Origin: Paenibacillus sp. FSL R5-0517 | Lineage (GTDB): Bacteria; Bacillota; Bacilli; Paenibacillales; Paenibacillaceae | Direction: 5' to 3' | Assembly (NCBI RefSeq): GCF_037974355.1 | Contig: NZ_CP150235.1 | Span: forward strand, 4,464,001-4,528,000 | DNA length: 64,000 nucleotides | Shown here: one piece after another, positions 42,793-49,866 of the stretch | Numbering within the stretch: the first letter of the stretch is position 1 | How the letters are laid out: every line of letters begins with the position of its first letter | Program-made: the position numbers and the translations under genes | Notes under the pieces: generated by a model | Database searches by the model: none | What the model was told of the DNA's origin: nothing | What the model saw: only the letters and a program-made list of their open reading frames with translations

Positions 42793-43008
42793 TTAAATGG
42801 GAAACATTCCTCTTTCATCCGCCAAAGACTTACAAGAACTGCATACACCTGAAACATTTCCCTGCGGCGCCGCATAATGCACGACCGATCTGACGTTTTT
42901 CTTACATATGGAACAGTAGTGCCTCCTTTCTTTTTTTGGGATATAGTCCGATAGCTTCACTACATTTTGGTTCTGTCGGAATCGTTGTAAGAAGCCCAGC
43001 CATTTCAT
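42793..43008 (-). CDS. hypothetical small zinc-finger protein
   Basis: 71 residues with two CxxC pairs (YCSICKKN at about 32 and VCSSCKSL at about 56), spaced like a compact zinc ribbon. The N-terminal part is basic and helical (MKWLGFLQRFRQNQNVVKLS). The start signal is weak (GAGTGAAGCGAG). It sits just upstream of the other zinc-ribbon gene on the same strand, so the two may form one unit. No function proposed. Confidence 0.5.
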   Translation of the reverse strand: MKWLGFLQRFRQNQNVVKLSDYIPKKERRHYCSICKKNVRSVVHYAAPQGNVSGVCSSCKSLADERGMFPI

Positions 43009-43170
43009 CTCGCTTCACTCTCTCTTGTTCGCTTACCTCGTAGTCGTTTTTCGCTTTTGGTTAAAAATTATCGCGCCTTCTGTTATGTATACGATTCCAA
43101 GTTGTGCATGCCTATCTCATAATCTATTCGACGTTTTGGGCGTTTTTCCTGTTTTTAATCTCTACACATA

Positions 43171-43230
43171 TAAAAAAAACCGACATAACCTGCTTTCCTT
43201 CCTTTTGGAAGAACAGTATTTTAGTCGGTT
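43171..43230 (-). terminator. terminator of the papain-like gene
   Basis: AACCGAC pairs with GTCGGTT across an inner CTTCC/GGAAG hairpin, followed by TTTTTTATA on the minus strand. Confidence 0.75.
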
Positions 43231-43236
43231 CCCACC

Positions 43237-43887
43237 TTATTTATAAAAAGTTCCCAGAACGTCCAGCTCTGGTGAGCGCTCAATTCGAAACGGGTAGATA
43301 TACCCCTGATTCATTCGGGTAAATTTGCGACTCCACAGATCCAGTCCGGATGTGAACTGATAGGCCTGATATATAAACTTGGAACAGTAATTACGCTCAA
43401 TACTGCGAAGATTGGTCTGCAAACGGTAGAATTTCACCTGCTTGTAATGGTCCTGTACCCAACCGGCTGCTTTCATGCCTGCCTCACTCAGCCTGGAACG
43501 GAATACAATGAAGCGATCTCCTTCATAGAAACGTGTGAGATACCACTCTAATGAATCAGCAAATACAGGCCCATAAGGATGCACATGATACACTTTGCCG
43601 TCCAGCCCAATAATCCCCATATGCCCGGCGTAATACGTTGATTCCGAACTTGGTGTGTACACAATATCTCCAGGCTCCAGCTTCATCTCGCCTAATGCGT
43701 TAATGGGCAAGTCCTGATGCAGCCGTTTGGCTGCTGTACGTTCACGCCGTCCTTCAACCAACAAGCGATGAAGTGCCCCGGCAAGTGCAAGATATATTTC
43801 AGACCATTTGATCTTTTTTTTATCAGATCGTTTGAACCACCGCTGGATGAAGGTGAAACCTCGCTGTGGCTGTGATCCCTTTTTCAT
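43237..43887 (-). CDS. permuted papain-like amidase (YiiX/YaeF type)
   Basis: 216 residues from ATG 43887 (GGAGTGCAGCGT upstream). The permuted NlpC/P60 order is visible: GDIVYTPSSESTYYAGHMGI with the active-site His first, then NYCSKFIYQAYQFTSG with the Cys near the C-terminus. Such enzymes cut amide or lipid-amide bonds; the substrate is unknown here. The first 40 residues are basic, with no clear signal peptide. A repeat copy and the FNR gene lie upstream. Confidence 0.75.
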   Translation of the reverse strand: MKKGSQPQRGFTFIQRWFKRSDKKKIKWSEIYLALAGALHRLLVEGRRERTAAKRLHQDLPINALGEMKLEPGDIVYTPSSESTYYAGHMGIIGLDGKVYHVHPYGPVFADSLEWYLTRFYEGDRFIVFRSRLSEAGMKAAGWVQDHYKQVKFYRLQTNLRSIERNYCSKFIYQAYQFTSGLDLWSRKFTRMNQGYIYPFRIERSPELDVLGTFYK

Positions 43888-43940
43888 ACGCTGCACTCCA
43901 CTCTCATCTATTTATTGGATCTATATATAAAAATTATTTT

Positions 43941-44020
43941 CACTGACACTACGATGACAGAATAATCTTCCAATCGCTATAATCCCCAGACTTTTTCTGT
44001 CCTCTCCGTTATTGTGTAAA
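43941..44020. repeat. structured palindromic repeat, copy C (internally deleted)
   Basis: Shares CGATGACAGAATAA, CTTCCAATCGCTATAATCCC and TTTCTGTCCTCTCCGTTA with copy A at 10327-10511. The central hairpin half and following text are missing: after ATCCCCAGA the sequence jumps straight to CTTTTTCTGT. Middle arms ACAGAATAA (43957-43965) and TTTTTCTGT (43992-44000) still pair. The rest of the 43888-44210 gap shows only the FNR terminator. Confidence 0.6.
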
Positions 44021-44150
44021 TGATTATTTCAGATGATGTTTTAGTCATTCTAATGTATCTCAGGCTTATTATAGACATTTGGTAGCACATGTTCAATTCA
44101 GCAACCATTGTGTGTGTTGAAATTATGCCTTCTTATTACCCATTTTATGC

Positions 44151-44188
44151 AAAAAAAGATGACTTCGGGATTAACCCGAAGTCATCTT
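44151..44188 (-). terminator. terminator of the FNR gene
   Basis: AAGATGACTTCGGG-TTAAT-CCCGAAGTCATCTT followed by TTTTTG on the minus strand. Confidence 0.92.
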
Positions 44189-44210
44189 ACTCGTATCCAA
44201 ATGTAACCCT

Positions 44211-45248
44211 TTATTCTTCTACAACACCAAGGGCTTTATTTTTCTCCTTAAAGCGACTGTTATGGGAAGAAACATAAGCCACTTTTTCCGCTTCAGGGTC
44301 CATGTAAAGCTTTGCACTATTCACCGCAAGAGCAGCATCAGTGAAAGTACCCGCAATCAGATAAAGTTTACTACCATAATCTACAAAATCACCTGCAGCA
44401 AATACGCCCGGTATATTCGTTTGTAATCTCTCCGTTGTAGTGACGTGCCATTCGCCAAGGTCAAGTCCCCAATCCCGAATTGGACCAAAGTCACTCTTCA
44501 TGCCATGGTTCACAATGACAGCATCTACTTCAAGCAGTTCAGTCTCACCCGTGTCCACATGTGAGATGGTCACTTGTTCAATCACATCGCCACTCATACT
44601 ATGCAATGTCTCTACCGCATAAGGTGTACGGACATCTACTGAGGATTCTCTCATGCGCAGTACATTACGCTCCAACCCGCCAAAACGGTCACGACGATGC
44701 ACAACTGTCACTTGCTCTGCCAATGCTTCCAGTTCATTCGCCCAGTCTACAGCAGAGTCGCCTCCACCCGAGATCAGTACCCGTTTACCCCGGAATGGCT
44801 CGAGTTCCTGCACGGTATAGTGCAGATTGCTAACCTCATAACGGTCAGCACCTTCAAGCTCCAGCTTGGCCATTTTATATATACCATATCCGATTGCCAT
44901 AATGACGGTACGTGTCCAGTGTTGTTCACCTGTTGCAGAAGTTAACAGAATTGTGCCATCAGGTTGACGCTCGAATCCTTCGATCTGTTGTTCGAACACA
45001 AGCGTTGGATCGAAAGTTCGTGCCTGTTCTTCCAATTGTTTAATCAGATCCTCACACAGGATTGGCGTCACACCCCCGACGTCCCAGATCATTTTCTCCG
45101 GATAAAATAACATGCGACCGCCTAATCTGTCCCGTGCCTCAATTAACTTGGTCTTCATATCCCGCATGCCGCTATAAAAGGCAGAGTACATGCCCGCAGG
45201 GCCACCGCCGATAATGGTTACATCATAGAGTTCCAACTGCTGATTCAT
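44211..45248 (-). CDS. ferredoxin-NADP reductase, thioredoxin-reductase type
   Basis: 345 residues. FAD site TIIGGGPAGMYSAFYSGMRD, NADP site RVLISGGGDSAVDWANELEA and C-terminal FAD contact GVFAAGDFVDYGSKLYLIAG. No CxxC redox pair is present, which separates it from thioredoxin reductase and places it with YumC/YcgT ferredoxin-NADP reductases. It could supply electrons for iron release from siderophores. A Fur-box-like site lies 45 bases before the start, which fits its place next to two siderophore-binding genes. Confidence 0.9.
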   Translation of the reverse strand: MNQQLELYDVTIIGGGPAGMYSAFYSGMRDMKTKLIEARDRLGGRMLFYPEKMIWDVGGVTPILCEDLIKQLEEQARTFDPTLVFEQQIEGFERQPDGTILLTSATGEQHWTRTVIMAIGYGIYKMAKLELEGADRYEVSNLHYTVQELEPFRGKRVLISGGGDSAVDWANELEALAEQVTVVHRRDRFGGLERNVLRMRESSVDVRTPYAVETLHSMSGDVIEQVTISHVDTGETELLEVDAVIVNHGMKSDFGPIRDWGLDLGEWHVTTTERLQTNIPGVFAAGDFVDYGSKLYLIAGTFTDAALAVNSAKLYMDPEAEKVAYVSSHNSRFKEKNKALGVVEE

Positions 45249-45292
45249 ATTAAAAATACCTCCGTTAATTCGATCCAGAACATCGAGTATTT

Positions 45293-45311
45293 GATATCGA
45301 TTCTCATTATC
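45293..45311 (-). promoter_or_regulatory. Fur box before the FNR gene
   Basis: On the minus strand GATAATGAGAATCGATATC, 16 of 19 matches to the Fur consensus GATAATGATAATCATTATC. Confidence 0.7.
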
Positions 45312-45407
45312 ACTTAAATCTTAGTGTAATGGTAATCTTATCAAAATACAATGGCTAAAAAACAAACATTTCTTGTACAAAACATTTATGAACTACTCTG
45401 TACTCCA

Positions 45408-46424
45408 CTATTGCGCTCTTGGAGCCGCCAACAGCTTTTCAACGACAAAATCAAGTTGTTTATTGATTGAATAGATATCTGAATAGTAGAAGAAATCAAA
45501 ATCAATCTCAATCAGACGACCTTCCTTGATCGCAGGGATGCTGCTCCAAATTGGATTATCCGTCAAGTTATCTGCCCCATCGTATACAGAGCGAAATACA
45601 TAGTCACCGATATATTCAGGCAGTACTTCCATGGAAATACTGGAACCAGCTGCCTCCGAAACCACATCAATTTTTTTCTGTACAACCTCAGGCGCTTTCA
45701 TTCCCAAGTACTCATATACCGCCTGAGATCCTCGGCCAAACTGTTTACTCTCTACAATGACCATGCCTTTCAAACCGCCCTCCACAATGGAGATCGTTTT
45801 GTCCAGTATGCCTGCATCTGCAAGAGTTTTCTTACTCTCTTCTACTTTGGTTTTGAGATTGAGGAGTAACTTCTCGGCTTCCTGTTCTTTGCCAAAAATA
45901 CTCGCTATACTATGCAGTCTTTCTTCTGTTGTCATTTTCTCGTACGGAATATATACAGTAGGTGCAATATCCTTTAATAACGTATATGTCTCTTCAGAAG
46001 GAACAATGATCAGATCCGGATCAAGATCAATGACAGCTTCAGGATTCGGTTCAAACCAGGTACCCAGTGCATTTACACCTTCAAGCTCACTCTTGTACGC
46101 AGCCCCGTCATATACATCTGAGGTAGCGATCGGCTTAACCCCAAGGGCAACGACATCTCCCTGGAGATACAGAACAACAACCCGTTTGGGGTCAGCTGGG
46201 ACAACGACCTCACCCTTAACCGTCGAGACCGTGCGTGTTTCATTGTCTTTGTTGGTCTGGTTTCCTGTGTCTGATGACACGGTCGTACTGCTGTTATTGG
46301 AACTGGCACCCGTTCCTTCGCCAGCTGTTGGTGTGGTTGTACCTGAAGAGCAGGCTGAGAGCAGCATCGTGATGCTCAATAGAGCCACCATAATCATACT
46401 TGAACTTGTTTTTCTTCTTTTCAT
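45408..46424 (-). CDS. internal start: siderophore-binding lipoprotein (copy 1)
   Basis: 338 residues in the same frame as the larger gene. ATG 46424 follows GGAGGGTCTACACCA. Signal MKRRKTSSSMIMVALLSITM with lipobox LLSAC (Cys25), a Ser/Thr-rich linker of about 40 residues, then a FeuA/YfiY-like binding domain. It should deliver ferric siderophore to an ABC permease; no permease or ATPase gene is near, so it must use one encoded elsewhere. Own promoter TTGGCC-17-TATATT overlaps a Fur box, so it is expected to be induced by iron lack. Confidence 0.75.
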   Translation of the reverse strand: MKRRKTSSSMIMVALLSITMLLSACSSGTTTPTAGEGTGASSNNSSTTVSSDTGNQTNKDNETRTVSTVKGEVVVPADPKRVVVLYLQGDVVALGVKPIATSDVYDGAAYKSELEGVNALGTWFEPNPEAVIDLDPDLIIVPSEETYTLLKDIAPTVYIPYEKMTTEERLHSIASIFGKEQEAEKLLLNLKTKVEESKKTLADAGILDKTISIVEGGLKGMVIVESKQFGRGSQAVYEYLGMKAPEVVQKKIDVVSEAAGSSISMEVLPEYIGDYVFRSVYDGADNLTDNPIWSSIPAIKEGRLIEIDFDFFYYSDIYSINKQLDFVVEKLLAAPRAQ

Positions 46425-47378
46425 TGGTGTAGACCCTCCGTCTATATATTGATAATGATTCTCATAATCAATATATCCTGACTTCCATCTACGGCCAATG
46501 GACGATTCAGATATTTGTAATGGACGATCCTCTGCTCTCGCTTCTTCTCTCCTATTTCGTTGATACTGGATTGGTGAGATCCCCACATGTTTTTTGAAGA
46601 TACGACTAAAATAATACACATCCGAATAACCCACTTCTGCTGCAATTTCACTAAGCGTTGCATCAGATCGTACAAGCAGAGTACGAGCCTTGGCAAGTCG
46701 AGTCTGAATTAGATAATCAATCGGACTGTAACCCGTTTTTCGTTTGAATTGCATGGATAAATGACGAGAGCTGTAGTTGAATTGTTCAGCCAGAGAATCA
46801 AGCGTGACCTGTTCCCTGTAATGGTTCTGTATGTAACGAAGTGTTTGTTTCACCGGATCAGCATGTTCTGTTTTGATCTCTTGCTCTGTTAGCTGAATCA
46901 GCATTTCATGAATGAATTGGTAAAATAAACTTTTCGTATGAAGCAGATCCAGACTGCCGGACTGTGCCCATGCATCTTCAAGCTCATCCAGGTAACGTAA
47001 CAGTCCAAGCGGACTATTCGGCGTAAAACCATATTGCAAAGAGAACGGTGCAACCTCAGGCTGTGTCAACAACCACGTTTTGCGATAGCCAGGAAAGGCA
47101 AGGAATGCTCTGTAATAGAGCAGTAGATATTCCAAATCTTCATTGGTTTGGATATCCAATGAAGCACCCTTGGCCCCATGAAGCATGAAAAATCGCTCTG
47201 CCTTGTATGCTCGTCCATCCAATTGAAGCACAGCCGATCCTCGGATTGTATATATAAAACCATTTGCCGGAAGTGTGTAGGAACTCAGTTGTTCCCCCGC
47301 CTCCATAACGATCCGACGTATATCCAGAACCTTAACAGCGGCAAGATTCCAGCATTTTATCTGTTCATCTATTTGCAT
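45408..47378 (-). CDS. AraC-type regulator fused in frame to a siderophore-binding lipoprotein (copy 1)
   Basis: One open frame of about 656 residues. Residues 1-170 are an AraC-type sensor domain, 190-285 a double helix-turn-helix (TLDSLAEQFNYSSRHLSMQF, ATLSEIAAEVGYSDVYYFSR). After a 35-residue linker comes a lipoprotein signal (MVALLSITMLLSAC) and a class III siderophore-binding domain (TVSTVKGEVVVPADPKRVVV, LDPDLIIVPSEETYTLLKDI). Translated whole, the regulator would stay inside and the binding domain outside. The linker DNA holds a promoter, Fur box, ribosome binding site and start, so a separate lipoprotein is also expected. The start is ATG 47378 with GGAGAG. Related in design to B. subtilis Btr, which lacks a signal. 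Confidence 0.82.
   Translation of the reverse strand: MQIDEQIKCWNLAAVKVLDIRRIVMEAGEQLSSYTLPANGFIYTIRGSAVLQLDGRAYKAERFFMLHGAKGASLDIQTNEDLEYLLLYYRAFLAFPGYRKTWLLTQPEVAPFSLQYGFTPNSPLGLLRYLDELEDAWAQSGSLDLLHTKSLFYQFIHEMLIQLTEQEIKTEHADPVKQTLRYIQNHYREQVTLDSLAEQFNYSSRHLSMQFKRKTGYSPIDYLIQTRLAKARTLLVRSDATLSEIAAEVGYSDVYYFSRIFKKHVGISPIQYQRNRREEARAEDRPLQISESSIGRRWKSGYIDYENHYQYIDGGSTPMKRRKTSSSMIMVALLSITMLLSACSSGTTTPTAGEGTGASSNNSSTTVSSDTGNQTNKDNETRTVSTVKGEVVVPADPKRVVVLYLQGDVVALGVKPIATSDVYDGAAYKSELEGVNALGTWFEPNPEAVIDLDPDLIIVPSEETYTLLKDIAPTVYIPYEKMTTEERLHSIASIFGKEQEAEKLLLNLKTKVEESKKTLADAGILDKTISIVEGGLKGMVIVESKQFGRGSQAVYEYLGMKAPEVVQKKIDVVSEAAGSSISMEVLPEYIGDYVFRSVYDGADNLTDNPIWSSIPAIKEGRLIEIDFDFFYYSDIYSINKQLDFVVEKLLAAPRAQ
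46451..46498 (-). promoter_or_regulatory. promoter and Fur box inside the copy 1 coding linker
   Basis: Promoter TTGGCC (46493-46498), 17 bases, TATATT (46470-46475) on the minus strand. The Fur box at 46451-46469 (plus strand GATAATGATTCTCATAATC, 16 of 19 matches) lies at the -10 and start site. Longer palindrome ATATATTGATAATGA with TCATAATCAATATAT. The box is translated as YENHYQ in the fusion. Confidence 0.75.
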
Positions 47379-47497
47379 CAATTACTCTCCAATCCCAGCC
47401 TCATCCGGAACAAAGACCTTACAAGGCATCATTCTGTCACACATCCGACAACATATGCGGAGCAGAGTTTCACTAATAATATACTTTTATTATAAAT

Positions 47498-47516
47498 GAT
47501 AATAATTTTCATTATC
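47498..47516 (-). promoter_or_regulatory. Fur box before the copy 1 regulator
   Basis: GATAATAATTTTCATTATC, 16 of 19 matches to the Fur consensus, about 120 bases upstream of the regulator start, in the gap after copy 2. Confidence 0.75.
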
Positions 47517-47569
47517 AACTGTAATTTTAGAGTGGAGTTGGATTTCATCTCATCAAGCACTTGTTACGC

Positions 47570-48574
47570 TTATTTTGGTTCAGAGATCTTCGTAAACCAC
47601 GCGGCCAATTCCTCTGTTTGATCCAATGTTGCAATGGGATCAAAGTACCACGAACGATCGGGGCTCCAGATAAACACACGATCATTTTTAACCGCATCCA
47701 ATGAGCTCCAGACCGGTATTAATTTCAACTCTTCGAGAGTCAGATTATCTGCTGTAAGAATGATGTAGTCACCAGCAAATTCAGGAATTGCTTCTGAGGA
47801 TACTTCCACTAGTTGATCCTTCATTAAGATCTCTTTTTTATCTGCAGGAGGATTCAAACCAAGCGCACTGTAGACTGCTTGACCTCCCCGACCAAAATTA
47901 TCACCAAAAGCTAATGGGCCTTTATCATTGAACTGCATGACCGACACCTCGGCTGCTTGATCAATCGCCTCACCGACACGCTTCTTGGCATCTGCAATTC
48001 TTGCATCATAATCGGCTAACCATGCCTCAGCTTCTTTTTCTTTATTCAGCACTTTACCAAAATAGGCAATCTCTTCGTGGGTGTTTTTCAATTCGCCAAA
48101 TGGAATAACTAACGTAGGTGCAATTTTGCTAAAGGAATCAAATAAATCAGGATTACCTGTCACAATCAGATCCGGCTCAAGTTCCAACACTTTTTCGAGA
48201 GAGATCGTTTCGTATTCGCCAATATTTTGCACACCCTCAAGTGACTTGATAAAATAAGGATTCTTGAGGTTCAACTCGGGTGTACCCACAGGTTTGATCC
48301 CCAGGGCAATTAGGCTCCCTAGATACAAGTCAACCACAATCCGTTTAGGTTCAGCAGGAATTGTAACATTTCCCTTCACCGTTGAGATTGTACGTGGTTC
48401 AGATGTTTTGCTTTCACTCTCTCCTGTTGCTGTTTTCGTGGAACTTGACGCACTATTGTTTCCAGATGCATCCACGTTTGAATTACTCGCAGTGCCTGTA
48501 GAGCAGGCACTTAACAGTAATGTAAGACTTAGTAGAATACTCAGCAGCATTCCCGTTCTTGTCTGTCTGTTCAT
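47570..48574 (-). CDS. internal start: siderophore-binding lipoprotein (copy 2)
   Basis: 334 residues in frame with the larger gene. ATG 48574 follows GGAGGGCCAATCAAA. Signal MNRQTRTGMLLSILLSLTLL with lipobox LLSAC (Cys24), Ser/Asn-rich linker, then an iron-siderophore-type binding domain with SLEKVLELEPDLIVTGNPDL. Low overall likeness to copy 1 in the binding domain suggests a different siderophore. No permease genes adjoin. Confidence 0.75.
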   Translation of the reverse strand: MNRQTRTGMLLSILLSLTLLLSACSTGTASNSNVDASGNNSASSSTKTATGESESKTSEPRTISTVKGNVTIPAEPKRIVVDLYLGSLIALGIKPVGTPELNLKNPYFIKSLEGVQNIGEYETISLEKVLELEPDLIVTGNPDLFDSFSKIAPTLVIPFGELKNTHEEIAYFGKVLNKEKEAEAWLADYDARIADAKKRVGEAIDQAAEVSVMQFNDKGPLAFGDNFGRGGQAVYSALGLNPPADKKEILMKDQLVEVSSEAIPEFAGDYIILTADNLTLEELKLIPVWSSLDAVKNDRVFIWSPDRSWYFDPIATLDQTEELAAWFTKISEPK

Positions 48575-49534
48575 TTTGATTGGCCCTCCATGCTTATATT
48601 GATAATGATTATCACCATCACTATAAACATACCTTCCACTTCCGCCTCTGAAAATGTCATTTCGCGCCACGCTTGATGTCAGATCAGGCCAATATAAGGG
48701 TTCTGAGGTCTTCTCTTTGAATTGCAAAGGAGAAAGACCTGTATGTTTCTTGAACATACGTCCCAAATAATAACCATCCGGATAACCGATACCGGCTGCA
48801 ATCTCATCCAACGTGGCGTCCGTTTGCAGCAACATCTCCTTGGCTTTGAACAACCGAAACTGAATCAGATAATCGATGGGACTGGTTCCCGTCGACTGCT
48901 TGAACTTGCGTGACAAGCTTCTTGGGCTGGTGCCAATCATGTCTGCCAAAACATGAAGTGTAAGTGGCTGGGTATAGGAAGCCTCTACAATTTCAATAAC
49001 TTTGCTGACTTGATCCATCATACTTGGATAATAACGATTGGATACAAGAGGAACCTGTGACGATATCTGCTCCACAAATGCATAAAACAAACTCTTGACC
49101 TGAAAGTGCTGAATGGGGTTCTTTTGCTCCCACAAAAAACGCATCTGCTTCAATTGCTCATATAGAATGGTTGGCATATCGGGGGTAAAGCCATAGTTCA
49201 ATCGAAACGGATTGATACGCTCCATTAACCTTCCCAGATCGGTTCTTCCTCTGCTAGGTAGGTTAGCTTTGTACATCAAGTAATAGAAGCGCAATCCGGC
49301 TTCGCCTGCTTGAATCACCAATTTGCTCCCTTTACCGCCATGGAGAATATAAAAGCGACTCACTTCATACGTTGCGTTGTCAATCATCACTCCAGCTTCA
49401 CCCTGAATGGTGAGCACAAAGGTACTTGCTGGAAATTTGTATTTCATCTCTTCATATGCCTCTAATTCCATGTAACGGATATCTGCAATACTCACCGCAG
49501 CATAGTTCCAGAGGATATAATAATCATTCCACAT
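47570..49534 (-). CDS. AraC-type regulator fused in frame to a siderophore-binding lipoprotein (copy 2)
   Basis: 654 residues, paralog of copy 1 with the same order. Sensor domain 1-175, helix-turn-helix region about 195-290 (LADMIGTSPRSLSRKFKQST, ATLDEIAAGIGYPDGYYLGR), linker with DNHYQYKHGG, then lipoprotein signal (LLSILLSLTLLLSAC) and binding domain (GNVTIPAEPKRIVVDLYLGS, FDSFSKIAPTLVIPFGELKN). The linker again encodes a Fur box and ribosome binding site. Two copies keeping the frame open through the same control DNA suggest that the joined form is useful, or that duplication is recent. Start ATG 49534. Confidence 0.82.
   Translation of the reverse strand: MWNDYYILWNYAAVSIADIRYMELEAYEEMKYKFPASTFVLTIQGEAGVMIDNATYEVSRFYILHGGKGSKLVIQAGEAGLRFYYLMYKANLPSRGRTDLGRLMERINPFRLNYGFTPDMPTILYEQLKQMRFLWEQKNPIQHFQVKSLFYAFVEQISSQVPLVSNRYYPSMMDQVSKVIEIVEASYTQPLTLHVLADMIGTSPRSLSRKFKQSTGTSPIDYLIQFRLFKAKEMLLQTDATLDEIAAGIGYPDGYYLGRMFKKHTGLSPLQFKEKTSEPLYWPDLTSSVARNDIFRGGSGRYVYSDGDNHYQYKHGGPIKMNRQTRTGMLLSILLSLTLLLSACSTGTASNSNVDASGNNSASSSTKTATGESESKTSEPRTISTVKGNVTIPAEPKRIVVDLYLGSLIALGIKPVGTPELNLKNPYFIKSLEGVQNIGEYETISLEKVLELEPDLIVTGNPDLFDSFSKIAPTLVIPFGELKNTHEEIAYFGKVLNKEKEAEAWLADYDARIADAKKRVGEAIDQAAEVSVMQFNDKGPLAFGDNFGRGGQAVYSALGLNPPADKKEILMKDQLVEVSSEAIPEFAGDYIILTADNLTLEELKLIPVWSSLDAVKNDRVFIWSPDRSWYFDPIATLDQTEELAAWFTKISEPK
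48600..48614 (-). promoter_or_regulatory. Fur box inside the copy 2 coding linker
   Basis: TGATAATGATTATCA, a perfect 7-1-7 Fur operator, 26 bases before the internal lipoprotein start. A weak promoter (TTTTCA-17-TATGTT) lies just upstream on the minus strand. Confidence 0.8.
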
Positions 49535-49588
49535 TTTGCTAACCCAACTCCGTCTTCATGTATTATGTCTTGATTTCCACCCACTTAT

Positions 49589-49603
49589 TGATAACCATTA
49601 TCA
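49589..49603 (-). promoter_or_regulatory. Fur box before the copy 2 regulator
   Basis: TGATAACCATTATCA, one base from the 7-1-7 Fur operator, 55 bases upstream of the regulator start. Confidence 0.75.
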
Positions 49604-49740
49604 ATTAATATGATGAAGTATGCAATACAAGCGAGGTTAATCAGACCATTCTGACTGACATAAAGCTATTCAAATCCTTCTCTTAACATCCGATATATGT
49701 AAATAGAACCATGATTAAGAGTAGAAGGAGTACAGAAAAT

Positions 49741-49866
49741 ATGAATTCAATCTCATCTGCAACCAAAAGCAGTTTCACTCCCGGGAATCAAGTCTCCAGT
49801 CGGGATAAAGAATTCAGGGACTTATGCAGCAGAAGGTCCGGCTCAATGAAGAAATACAAGGGGTAA
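49741..49866 (+). pseudogene. probable 5' end of the FlxA-like gene, out of frame
   Basis: ATG 49741 has the best ribosome binding site here (AGAAGGAG). It encodes MNSISSATKSSFTPGNQVSS RDKEFRDL before leaving the useful frame, a Ser-rich start typical of FlxA-like proteins. One extra base near 49822 (TTAATG instead of TTATG) would join RDL directly to MQQKVRLNEE of the next frame. This looks like a one-base deletion or a sequencing error; a coupled leader peptide is the alternative. Confidence 0.5.
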
